A DNA stretch of 64,000 nucleotides from JANNPJ01 sp965200525 (GTDB taxonomy: Bacteria; Actinomycetota; Actinomycetes; Actinomycetales; Kineosporiaceae), in contig OZ241368.1 in NCBI GenBank assembly GCA_965200525.1, forward strand, positions 1,116,001 through 1,180,000, written 5' to 3'. A program made the position numbers and the translations under genes. The notes below the pieces were generated by a model, which worked only from the letters and a program-made list of their open reading frames with translations, did not search any database and had not been told where the DNA came from. Below, in pieces: positions 33,985 through 42,025 of the stretch. Numbering within the stretch: the stretch's first letter is position 1; each line of letters opens with the position of its first letter.

Positions 33985-34446
33985 GTGCGCATCTCCGCCA
34001 AGACCGATTACGCCATCCGTGCGGCCCTCGAACTGGCCTCCTCTCCCGAGGGGGCCTGGATCAAGACCGAGGCGGTGGCCGAGCGGCAGAGCATTCCACT
34101 GCCGTTCCTGCTGAACATCCTGGCCGAGCTGAGGACGGCCGGCCTGGTCCAGAGCCGGCGGGGGGCCGAGGGTGGTTACCGCTTGGCCCTGCCCGCCGAT
34201 CAGGTACGGATCGCCGACGTGATCCGGGCGATCGACGGCCCGCTGGCCAACATCGCCGGCGAGCGGCCGGAGAACGTGGCCTACGCCGGTGCGGCGGTGG
34301 CTCTGCGCGACATCTGGGTCGCCCTCCGGGCCAAGATGCGGGTGGTGCTGGAGGGGACGACCCTGGCCGACGTCTGCAGCGGCACGTTGCCGGCCGAGGT
34401 GACCGCCCTGCTCAAGGACGACGACGTCTGGCAGGCCCGGATCTAG
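33985..34446 (+). CDS. Rrf2-family transcriptional regulator
   Basis: A 153-residue protein beginning MRISAKTDYAIRAALELA, the typical Rrf2 winged helix, with SIPLPFLLNILAELRTAGLVQSRRGAEGGYRLA as recognition helix and wing. The Cys cluster of Fe-S-sensing members is absent; only one Cys is present (DVCSG). Its signal is therefore unknown. CAGAAT lies 6 nt before the GTG, so the mRNA is probably leaderless. Its TAG stop overlaps the stop codon of the convergent TetR gene through a shared CTAG. Confidence 0.9.
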   Translation: MRISAKTDYAIRAALELASSPEGAWIKTEAVAERQSIPLPFLLNILAELRTAGLVQSRRGAEGGYRLALPADQVRIADVIRAIDGPLANIAGERPENVAYAGAAVALRDIWVALRAKMRVVLEGTTLADVCSGTLPAEVTALLKDDDVWQARI

Positions 34447-35213
34447 AGCGAGCGGGAGATCCGCTCGACGACGTCCCCGATCGGCTGGTCGGCCCGGAAC
34501 ACGGCCACCACGACATCGCTGCCGTCGGGCGCGGACCCGGCCGGCACCAGCTGCGGCTGCTCCCGCTTCGGGGTCTGCAGCGAGCGGGGCTTGGGCTCGA
34601 AGGTCCGCACCACCCAGTCGAAGGCCTGCTCCAGGTCGGCCATCGGGTCGTAGTCGCCGCCGGCCCGCAACCATTCGCGCAGGACGGCGTTGTGGGCCGC
34701 GACCACGGTGGCCGCGAGCACGTCGGCCCGCAGGATCACGTCGGCCTCGGAGACCTCGCCGGCCATCCGCCCCCGCAGGTACCGGCTGAAGGCCCGTTCG
34801 TAGCTGCGGACGCCGGCCAGCTCCCGCTCCCGCAGGGCCGCCACACTGCGGGTCAGCCGGTAGCGCTGCACCGAGACCGCCGGGTCGGCGACGTAACTGC
34901 GCAGCACCAGCCGGACCCCGCTGCAGATGGCCACCAGCGGTGAGGACGCCGACTGCCCGGCCAGGTCGTGGACCACGGCGGCCAGCATCATCTCGTGATC
35001 GGGGAAGATCACGTCGTCCTTGGAGCGGAAGTACCGGAAGAAGGTGCGCCGGGCGATGCCGGCCCGCTCCGCGATCGCGTCGACCGTGGTGCCGTCGTAC
35101 CCCTGCACCGCGAACAACTCGAGCGCCGCGGCCGCGATCCGAGCCCGGGTGGCGGCCGCGGCCGAGCCCCCGACGGCGCCGGAATCCGTGGCCGCGATCG
35201 GAGTCTGGGACAT
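34443..35213 (-). CDS. TetR-family transcriptional regulator
   Basis: Read from ATG 35213 (256 residues), preceded by TATGGT at 6 nt, so probably leaderless. The N-terminal helix-turn-helix region includes LFAVQGYDGTTVDAIAERAGIARRTFFRYF. The ligand-binding domain spans about 80-205. A C-terminal extension of about 45 residues (PKPRSLQTPKREQPQL onward) is not typical of the family. It lies downstream of, and on the same strand as, the small Cys-containing gene that is divergent from hen1-pnkp, so it is a candidate regulator of that region. Confidence 0.9.
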   Translation of the reverse strand: MSQTPIAATDSGAVGGSAAAATRARIAAAALELFAVQGYDGTTVDAIAERAGIARRTFFRYFRSKDDVIFPDHEMMLAAVVHDLAGQSASSPLVAICSGVRLVLRSYVADPAVSVQRYRLTRSVAALRERELAGVRSYERAFSRYLRGRMAGEVSEADVILRADVLAATVVAAHNAVLREWLRAGGDYDPMADLEQAFDWVVRTFEPKPRSLQTPKREQPQLVPAGSAPDGSDVVVAVFRADQPIGDVVERISRSL

Positions 35214-35269
35214 GGCGCGACCATACCCGGCAGGGGGGTCGTGTCGCAGTCCGGACAAGTGGCCCGGGG

Positions 35270-35584
35270 TCAGGACCGCACCGGGTCGAGCCGGCGCCGG
35301 GACTCGTCGGGCAGGCTGGCCTCGATGCAGGCGTGGCAGGCGGTGGCCGGGGTGGCCGAGAACCGGCGCTCCCAGAAAACCGTCCAGCCCGAGACCCATT
35401 CGCCGCAGAGCGTGCGGTGGCTGCCTGCGGTCCAGGCGTGCTCGACGCCGTACGGAACCCATCGGAACGGCGGCTTGCCGTCGCGGTCGCGGACCTTGTG
35501 CGTGGAGATCACGTAGAGCTGGGTGTCGCGCTCGCCGGACTGGGCCGGACCGCCCGGACCCCGCACGAGAGTGGGACTGGTCAT
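35270..35584 (-). CDS. Small protein with possible zinc site, unknown function
   Basis: A 104-residue protein beginning MTSPTLVRGPGG. Conserved-looking features are YVISTHKVRDRDGKPPFRWVPYG, HRTLCGEW and a C-terminal ACHAC. The His, the lone Cys and the CxxC-like pair could form a zinc site. I do not recognise the family. It is divergent from hen1 across a 190-bp region with repeated operator-like motifs and is followed 56 bp later by the TetR gene. Confidence 0.65.
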   Translation of the reverse strand: MTSPTLVRGPGGPAQSGERDTQLYVISTHKVRDRDGKPPFRWVPYGVEHAWTAGSHRTLCGEWVSGWTVFWERRFSATPATACHACIEASLPDESRRRLDPVRS

Positions 35585-35666
35585 CGTCGACTCCTCTCAG
35601 ACAGCCGGTCCGAGGCCGCCCAGGAGGGGGCGCCGAGCCGGGTCGACCGACGCCCAATGAGGCGCC

Positions 35667-35747
35667 GATGCACTCAGTGCCATCATTAAAGGCACTCGAT
35701 GCCTCGGTGCGCAATAGGGAACGGGACGAAACTCGGTGTCGAGTGCC
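35667..35747. promoter_or_regulatory. Operator-like GGCACT motifs in the hen1 divergent promoter region
   Basis: Three related sites lie close together: GATGCACTCAGTGCC (35667-35681), GGCACTCGATGCC (35691-35703) and GGTGTCGAGTGCC (35735-35747). The first two face each other around an AT-rich centre (ATCATTAAA). They could bind a dimeric regulator such as the TetR protein encoded nearby. Confidence 0.45.
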
Positions 35748-35772
35748 CCCGGACTCGGGGAGACTGCGGGGC

Positions 35773-37224
35773 GTGCTCCTCACCATCAGCTCGACCACCA
35801 CCGGATCGGACGCCGCGGCCACCGATCTGGGCTACCTGCTGCACAAGCACCCGGACCGGGCCCAGGCCTTCGACCTGCCGGTCGGCCGGGCCCACGTCTT
35901 CTACCCGGAGGCGACCGAGAACCGGTGCACCGCGGCATTGCTGCTCGAGGTCGACCCGATCGACCTGGTCCGGGGCCGCAAGTTCGGTGGCTCGGACGAC
36001 TTCTCGCTGGCTCAGTACGTCAACGACCGGCCCTACGCGGCGTCCTCGATGCTCGCGGTGGCCCTGGCCGGGGTCTACCGGACGGCGATGGCCGGCCGCT
36101 GCGACCACCGGCCCGACCTGCCCGACGTCCCTCTCGACCTCGGCATCCACGTGCCGGCCCTGCCCTGCCGGGGCGGGCCCCAGGTCGCCGAGCGGCTGTT
36201 CGGGCCGCTGGGCTGGCAGGTCCGGGCCACCGCCGTGCCGCTCGATCCGGCCCTCGACTGGGGGCCGTCCCGCTACGTCGACCTGGAGCTGACCGGGCGC
36301 CTGCGGCTGGCCGACGCCCTGAACCAGCTCTACGTGCTGCTGCCGGTGCTGGACGACGCCAAGCACTACTGGGTCAGCCCGGACGAGGTCGACAAGCTGA
36401 TCCGGGCCGGCGAGGGCTGGCTCGGCGAGCATCCCGAGCGCGACCTGATCACCGCCCGCTACCTGCGGCACCGCCGCGCCCTGGTGGTCACCGCGAGCGA
36501 CCGGCTGGCCGAGCTGGACGAGCAGCTGGACGAGCAGCCCGACCCGCCGGACGCCGATCGGCCCGAGCCCGCGGCCCGGCCCGGTTCGGACCCGGTCGAA
36601 CCCGAGGTGCGGATGACGCTGGCCGACCAGCGCCGGGACGCCGTCCTGGAGGCCCTGCGCGGAGCCGGCGTCAGCAGCGTGGTCGACCTCGGCTGCGGCG
36701 AGGGAAAACTGCTGCGGCAACTGCTCGACGACCCGGCCCACCGGCGGATCCTCGGGGTCGACGTCGCCCATCGCAGCCTCGAGATCGCGGCCCGGCGGCT
36801 GCATCTGGACCAGCTGCCGGACCGGGTCCGGGAGCGGATCACCCTGCGCCAGTCGTCCCTGACCTACCGGGACGCCGAGATCGAGGGGTTCGACGCGGCC
36901 GTGCTGATGGAGGTGATCGAGCACGTCGACCCGCCCCGGCTCGGGGCCCTGGAACGCAACGTGTTCGGCGCCGCCCGGCCCGGCCGGGTCGTGGTCACCA
37001 CTCCCAACGTCGAGCACAACGTGCGCTTCGCCGACCTGCCGGCCGGCAACACGCGGCACCGCGACCACCGGTTCGAGTGGACCCGGGCCGAGTTCCGGTC
37101 CTGGGCCGGCCGGGTCGCGGCCGAGTACGGCTACCAGGTCGACTTCCGGCCGGTCGGCCCGGACGATTCCGAGGTCGGCCCACCGACCCAGCTCGCCCTG
37201 TTCGTGAGGAACCCCGATGTCTGA
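35773..37224 (+). CDS. hen1: 3'-terminal RNA ribose 2'-O-methyltransferase Hen1
   Basis: GTG at 35773, with GGGGAGA upstream, gives 483 residues. The N-terminal bacterial Hen1 domain (about 1-245; FYPEATENRCTAALLLEVDP) precedes a SAM-dependent methyltransferase domain with VVDLGCGEGKLL (about 305) and the Mn-binding motif EVIEHVD (about 379), plus NVEHN. It methylates the 2'-OH at the 3' end of cleaved RNA before Pnkp seals the break, so the repaired site resists repeated cleavage by ribotoxins. The gene overlaps pnkp by 8 bp and is its obligate partner. Confidence 0.95.
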   Translation: MLLTISSTTTGSDAAATDLGYLLHKHPDRAQAFDLPVGRAHVFYPEATENRCTAALLLEVDPIDLVRGRKFGGSDDFSLAQYVNDRPYAASSMLAVALAGVYRTAMAGRCDHRPDLPDVPLDLGIHVPALPCRGGPQVAERLFGPLGWQVRATAVPLDPALDWGPSRYVDLELTGRLRLADALNQLYVLLPVLDDAKHYWVSPDEVDKLIRAGEGWLGEHPERDLITARYLRHRRALVVTASDRLAELDEQLDEQPDPPDADRPEPAARPGSDPVEPEVRMTLADQRRDAVLEALRGAGVSSVVDLGCGEGKLLRQLLDDPAHRRILGVDVAHRSLEIAARRLHLDQLPDRVRERITLRQSSLTYRDAEIEGFDAAVLMEVIEHVDPPRLGALERNVFGAARPGRVVVTTPNVEHNVRFADLPAGNTRHRDHRFEWTRAEFRSWAGRVAAEYGYQVDFRPVGPDDSEVGPPTQLALFVRNPDV

Positions 37225-39871
37225 GTCCACCACCGAGCCCACCACCGAGCCCACCACCCGGCCCACCACCCAGGTCGAGCTGGCCGTTCCCGAGCTGTCG
37301 CTGGTCGTGCTGATCGGCGCCTCCGGGTCGGGCAAATCGACGTTCGCCCGGGCCGCGTTCGGCCCCCACGAGGTGCTCTCCAGCGACACCTGCCGGGCTC
37401 TGGTCTCGAACGACGAGAACGACCAGGGCGCCACCGCCGACGCCTTCGACGTCCTCTACTACATCGCGGCCAAGCGACTGCGGGCCGGCCTGCTGACCGT
37501 CGTCGACGCCACCAGCGTGCAGCGCGACGCCCGGGCCAAGCTGATCGAGCTGGCGCGCGAGCACGACGTGCTGCCGGTGGCGATCGTGCTCGACGTGCCC
37601 AAACAGGTCTGTCTGGAACGGAACGCGGGCCGGGCCGACCGGGACATCCCCGACCGAGTGATCCACCGGCAGGCCGACCAGCTCCGGCGTTCTTTGAAGG
37701 GTCTCTCCCGCGAGGGCTTTCGCAAGGTGCACGTGCTCGACTCGGTGGCCCGGGTGGAGGCCGCGACCGTGGTCCGCCAGCGGCTGCTGAACGACCGGCG
37801 CGACCAGACCGGCCCGTTCGACGTGATCGGCGACGTCCACGGTTGCCGGTCCGAGCTCGAAACCCTGCTTCAGGAGCTGGGTTACACCCTGATCCGGGAC
37901 GACGAGGGGCGCCCGGTGGACGCGCTCGCCCCGGCCGGCTCGAACCGCCGGCCGTTCTTCGTCGGCGATCTGGTCGACCGCGGGCCGGACTCCCCCGGGG
38001 TGCTGCGGTTGGTGATGGGCATGGTCAAGGCCGGGCATGCTCTGTGCGTGCCCGGCAACCACGAGAACAAGCTGGTCCGGGCCCTGGCCGGGCGGAACGT
38101 GCAGGTCGGGCACGGGCTGGCCCAGACCCTGGCCCAGCTGGCCGACGAGCCGGCCGAGTTCCGGGCCGAGGTCGAGGCCTTCTGCCGCGACCTGGTCTCG
38201 CACCTGGTGGTGGACGGCGGCCGGCTGGTGGTCGCCCACGCCGGCCTGAAGGAGGCCTACCACGGGCGGACGTCGGGCCGGGTGCGCAGTTTCGCGCTCT
38301 ACGGCGACACCACCGGCGAGACCGACGAGTACGGCCTGCCGGTGCGCTACCCCTGGGCCGAGGACTACAGGGGCCGGGCCATGGTGCTGTACGGGCACAC
38401 CACGGTGGTCACGCCCGAGTGGATCAACAACACCCTGTGCCTGGACACCGGTTGCGTCTTCGGCGGCCGGCTGACCGCACTGCGCTACCCGGAGCGGGAG
38501 ATCGTCAGCGTGCCGGCCGAGAAAGTCTGGTACGAGCCGGTTCGCCCACTGGAGGCCGAGCCCGCGACCACGTCCGGCCCGACCGCACCGGCCGGGCGCG
38601 AGCCCGGCGGGCTGGACCTGACCGACGTCCTGGGCAAGCGGGTGATCGAGACCCGGCACCACGGGCGGGTGACCGTGCGGGAGGAGAACGCGGCCGGCGC
38701 CCTCGAGGTGATGAGCCGGTTCGCCCTCGATCCGCGCCGGCTGCTCTACCTGCCGCCGACGATGGCTCCCTGCGCGACGGTGTCCTCGGGCGACCTGCTC
38801 GAGCACCCGTCGACGGCGTTCTCCGCGTTCGCGAGCGACGGCGTGGAGACGGTGATCTGCCAGGAGAAGCACATGGGCTCGCGGGCGGTGCTGCTGATCG
38901 CCCGCGACCAGGCCACCGCGACCCGCCGGTTCGGCGCGGCCGAAGGCACCACCGGGGCGATCCACACCCGGACCGGCCGGCCGTTCCTGGCCCCGGCCCT
39001 GACCGAGCAGCTGCTGGCCCGGCTGCGGACCGCGATCGACACCGCCGGCCTGTGGTCGGAGCTCGACACCGACTGGCTGCTGCTGGACGCCGAGTTGCTG
39101 CCCTGGTCGCTCAAGGCCGGGTCGTTGCTGCGGGAGCAGTACGCCTCGGTCGGGGCCGCCGCCGGCAACGCCCTGCCGGCGGCGGTCGCGGCCCTGCGGG
39201 CGGCGGCCGAGCGGACCACCGGGACCGGCACCGCAGCAGCCGGGCCGGACGTGGCCGAACTGCTGGCCCGGACCCGGGCCCGGGCGGTCAACGCCGACGG
39301 TTTCACCGCCGCCTACCGGCAGTACGTCTGGCCGACCGACGGGCTGGACGGCGTCCAGGTCGCGCCGTTCCAGGTGCTGGCCACCGAGGGGACGACGTAC
39401 CACCAGCGCGATCACGGCTGGCACCTGTCGGTCGCCGACCGGCTGGTCGAGGCCGACCCGGCGCTGGTCCGGACCACCCGGCGGCTGGTGCTCGAGGTGT
39501 CCGACGCCGATCAGGTCGCGGCCGCCGTCGCCTGGTGGAGCGGGCTGACCACGGACGGCGGCGAGGGCATGGTGGTCAAGCCGCTGGCCAACCTGGTCCG
39601 CGGCCGGCGCGGGCTAGTCCAGCCCGGGATCAAGGTGCGGGGCCGGGAGTACCTGCGGATCATCTACGGGCCCGACTACACCCTGCCCGGCCACCTGGCC
39701 CGGCTGCGCGAGCGCGGGCTCGGCCGCAAGCGCTCGCTGGCCCTGCGCGAGTACGCACTGGGCCTGGAGGCCCTGGAGCGGGTGGCCGAGGGAGAACCGC
39801 TGTGGCGGGTGCACGAACCGGTGTTCGCCGTCCTGGCCCTGGAGTCGGAGCCGGTCGACCCCCGGCTCTGA
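37217..39871 (+). CDS. pnkp: RNA-repair polynucleotide kinase-phosphatase/ligase Pnkp
   Basis: An 884-residue trifunctional enzyme. The N-terminal Thr/Pro/Glu repeat (TTEPTTEPTT) is followed by a P-loop 5'-kinase (IGASGSGKST, about 34-43), then a metallophosphatase domain (FDVIGDVHGC, FVGDLVDRGP, VPGNHENK), then an adenylyltransferase ligase-like domain with EKHMGSRA (nucleophilic Lys near residue 551) and a C-terminal module. With Hen1 it heals and seals cleaved RNA ends. Translation is coupled to hen1 by an 8-bp overlap. Confidence 0.96.
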   Translation: MSESTTEPTTEPTTRPTTQVELAVPELSLVVLIGASGSGKSTFARAAFGPHEVLSSDTCRALVSNDENDQGATADAFDVLYYIAAKRLRAGLLTVVDATSVQRDARAKLIELAREHDVLPVAIVLDVPKQVCLERNAGRADRDIPDRVIHRQADQLRRSLKGLSREGFRKVHVLDSVARVEAATVVRQRLLNDRRDQTGPFDVIGDVHGCRSELETLLQELGYTLIRDDEGRPVDALAPAGSNRRPFFVGDLVDRGPDSPGVLRLVMGMVKAGHALCVPGNHENKLVRALAGRNVQVGHGLAQTLAQLADEPAEFRAEVEAFCRDLVSHLVVDGGRLVVAHAGLKEAYHGRTSGRVRSFALYGDTTGETDEYGLPVRYPWAEDYRGRAMVLYGHTTVVTPEWINNTLCLDTGCVFGGRLTALRYPEREIVSVPAEKVWYEPVRPLEAEPATTSGPTAPAGREPGGLDLTDVLGKRVIETRHHGRVTVREENAAGALEVMSRFALDPRRLLYLPPTMAPCATVSSGDLLEHPSTAFSAFASDGVETVICQEKHMGSRAVLLIARDQATATRRFGAAEGTTGAIHTRTGRPFLAPALTEQLLARLRTAIDTAGLWSELDTDWLLLDAELLPWSLKAGSLLREQYASVGAAAGNALPAAVAALRAAAERTTGTGTAAAGPDVAELLARTRARAVNADGFTAAYRQYVWPTDGLDGVQVAPFQVLATEGTTYHQRDHGWHLSVADRLVEADPALVRTTRRLVLEVSDADQVAAAVAWWSGLTTDGGEGMVVKPLANLVRGRRGLVQPGIKVRGREYLRIIYGPDYTLPGHLARLRERGLGRKRSLALREYALGLEALERVAEGEPLWRVHEPVFAVLALESEPVDPRL

Positions 39872-39920
39872 CCCCGCCGGCGACCGGAGAGGCCGCGCTC
39901 AAGGCTGTGTCAGGGCTGAT

Positions 39921-40373
39921 TCAGGGCAGGTTGAGCGCGGCCAGGGCCTCGTCGGCGTGCTTGCTCATCCGCAGCTCGCTGGCCACCGTCTGGATGATCT
40001 TCCGGTCCGTCCCGATCACGAAGGTGGCCCGCTTCACCGGGCTGGGGCCGAACCGGCGCCGCACCCCGTAGGCGGCGGCCACCGTGCGGTCGGGGTCCGA
40101 GACCAGCGGATAGTCGAAGCCGTGGGCGTCGGCGAACTGCTTCTGCCGGTCGACGGCGTCGGCGCTGATCCCTACCCGCTGGGCTCCGGCCTGCGCGAAC
40201 TCGGCCGCCAGGTCGCGGAAGGAGCAGGCCTCGGCGGTGCAGCCACTGGTCATCGCGGCCGGGTAGAAGAACAGCACCACCGGCCCCGCGGCGAGCAGTT
40301 CGCTGAGCCGGACCACGTGGCCGGACTGGTCGGGCCGGGCGAAGTCGGGAGCGTCGTCACCGGATCTGAGCAT
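39921..40373 (-). CDS. Thioredoxin-dependent peroxiredoxin, BCP/PrxQ type
   Basis: Read from ATG 40373 (150 residues). SGCTAEACSF contains the peroxidatic Cys and, five residues on, the resolving Cys, the spacing of atypical 2-Cys PrxQ enzymes. FFYPAAMT, instead of the usual FYPKDxT, precedes the active Cys. It reduces peroxides in the cytoplasm using thioredoxin. Its start overlaps the end of the acyltransferase gene by 17 bp, suggesting it is the last gene of the hisS-hisG-plsC array. Confidence 0.92.
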   Translation of the reverse strand: MLRSGDDAPDFARPDQSGHVVRLSELLAAGPVVLFFYPAAMTSGCTAEACSFRDLAAEFAQAGAQRVGISADAVDRQKQFADAHGFDYPLVSDPDRTVAAAYGVRRRFGPSPVKRATFVIGTDRKIIQTVASELRMSKHADEALAALNLP

Positions 40374-40995
40374 GCTCCACCATGGCACGAAGGGTCGTGC
40401 GGAGCGCGTCGGTGTCGGCCTCGACCCGCTCGGCCACCGGGTCGGGCCCGATCCGGATCGGTTCGCCCACGCTGATCAGCACCGAGCTGCCCCAGGCCCG
40501 GCGCAGGCTGAACCGGCGTCCCTTGGTCAGTACCCGCTGCCCGCCCCAGACCACGACCGGAATGATCGGGACGCCGGCCTGAGCCGCCATCCGGACCGCG
40601 CCCGACTTGAGCGGCCCGACGTCCTCGGCGTTGACCTGCCCCTCCGGGAAGACGCCGACCAGCTCGCCCGCCCGCAGCGCCGCCACGGCGTGCCGGTAGG
40701 CCTGCGCCCCGGCCGAGCGCTCGACCGGGATGTGGCCCATGCCGCGCAGCAACGGGCCGGCCACCGGATGCTCGAAGGCCCGGGCGGTGGCCAAAAACCG
40801 GATCAGCCGGCGGTTGCGGTGCCAGAGAGCCCACTCGGCCAGGGCGAAGTCCAGGTAGCCGAAATGGGTGATCGCCAGCACCGCCCCGCCGGGCTGCTCC
40901 AGCCACTGCCCGCCGACCACGGTCCGGCGCAGCCCGAGCACTCGCAACAGGCCCCGGCCGACGAGCACCAGGCCGCGATACAGCGGGTCATCCAC
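40357..40995 (-). CDS. 1-acyl-glycerol-3-phosphate acyltransferase-like protein (PlsC family)
   Basis: A 212-residue protein. The GTG start at 40995 overlaps the hisG stop by 8 bp. Acyltransferase motif I is HFGYLD (His-x4-Asp), motif III is FPEGQ and motif IV is near VPIIPVVVWGG. It would acylate lysophospholipid or a related acceptor at the inner membrane face. Overlaps on both sides place it in one transcriptional unit with hisG and the peroxiredoxin, though no functional link is evident. Confidence 0.9.
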   Translation of the reverse strand: MDDPLYRGLVLVGRGLLRVLGLRRTVVGGQWLEQPGGAVLAITHFGYLDFALAEWALWHRNRRLIRFLATARAFEHPVAGPLLRGMGHIPVERSAGAQAYRHAVAALRAGELVGVFPEGQVNAEDVGPLKSGAVRMAAQAGVPIIPVVVWGGQRVLTKGRRFSLRRAWGSSVLISVGEPIRIGPDPVAERVEADTDALRTTLRAMVEHAQIR

Positions 40996-42025
40996 CTGAT
41001 TGCGACCCGACCACCGACTGGCCGTTGAGCACGACCGGGGTCAACGGCAGCCCGGCGCTGGCGTTGCGGGCCTCGGTCTCGGCCCGCGACGACCGGTCGG
41101 CCTCGTGGCTGTAGTAGATCGACATCGGCGACACCCAGGCGTCGGTGGCCCCGGCCGCGATCACCGCCGGCAGTGCGTAGGGCACCTTCTCCCGGGGCAG
41201 CGTGACCGAAGCGGTGAAGCCCTTGCCGTCGGCCACCTCGGACACCGCGACCAGCCGGGCCTCGGGGCCGAGGATCTCGCTGAGCTCCAGGGCGTGCTCG
41301 GAGACCACCCGCAGCTCGACGAAGTCGTTGGCCCGCAGGGCGCCGCGGATCAGGTGGGAGAGGCCGTCGAGCTTGCGCCGCTTCCACTCGTCCTCGCGGT
41401 AGATCCGCCGGTTGACGAAGAACTGGTTGGTCGAGCTGAAGACGTCGGCCACCTCACGCAGGTGGTTGGCCCGCAGCGAGGCGCCGGTCTCGCTGCCCTC
41501 GATGATCGCATCGGCGAAGTACTCGGCCTTGGCCTCGGTGGCTCCCCAGGAGAACTCGACGTGCGCGTCGACCCCCTGCCGGGCCAGCCACATCCGCGAG
41601 ATCCGGGTCAGCTCGGTCGAGATCACGAACGGCTCACCGGCCAGCCGGCGGGCGTCGCACTCGGCCCGCAGGTCTTCCACGGTTCGGATCGGCGACGACT
41701 CGGGCACCGCCAGCACCCACCGGATCGGCCGGGTCGTCTGCCGGGAGAACGGCAGCTCGGCCTTGATCGCCACGTGCTGGAGCACGTCCTGCTCGACCAT
41801 CCAGTCGCGGCCGGACAGCCCGGCGTCCAGCCGGCCCGACTTCACATAGATCGGGATCTCCTGCGGCTTGAGCAGCACCGGCACGATCTCGGGGTCGTTC
41901 GAGCTCAGCCACAGGGTGCGGGAGGCGCCGGTGAACTGCAGCCCGACCCGCTCGAAGATGCCGAGGGTGGACTGCTGCAGGCTGCCCTTGGGGATTCCCA
42001 GGGTGATCTCACGACGGGCGGTCAT
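40988..42025 (-). CDS. hisG: ATP phosphoribosyltransferase (HisG) homologue coupled to hisS
   Basis: A 345-residue protein, ATG 42025 overlapping the hisS stop by 4 bp. The N-terminal type II PBP-like fold has IPKGSLQQSTLGIFERVGL and IYVKSGRLDAGLSGRDWMVEQ, the HisG signature region. PRPP-binding character (STELTRISRMWLARQG) follows, and an extended C-terminal part (about 260-345) may be regulatory. HisG performs the first step of histidine synthesis. Actinobacterial hisG usually sits beside hisE; here the partner is a histidyl-tRNA synthetase. In some bacteria a HisS-like protein (HisZ) regulates short HisG, but this HisS looks like a complete synthetase. Confidence 0.85.
   Translation of the reverse strand: MTARREITLGIPKGSLQQSTLGIFERVGLQFTGASRTLWLSSNDPEIVPVLLKPQEIPIYVKSGRLDAGLSGRDWMVEQDVLQHVAIKAELPFSRQTTRPIRWVLAVPESSPIRTVEDLRAECDARRLAGEPFVISTELTRISRMWLARQGVDAHVEFSWGATEAKAEYFADAIIEGSETGASLRANHLREVADVFSSTNQFFVNRRIYREDEWKRRKLDGLSHLIRGALRANDFVELRVVSEHALELSEILGPEARLVAVSEVADGKGFTASVTLPREKVPYALPAVIAAGATDAWVSPMSIYYSHEADRSSRAETEARNASAGLPLTPVVLNGQSVVGSQSGG

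Noticed and set aside
36995..39424. Long minus-strand open frame opposite pnkp
   Set aside because: Pnkp domains are complete on the plus strand; the antisense translation resembles no family.
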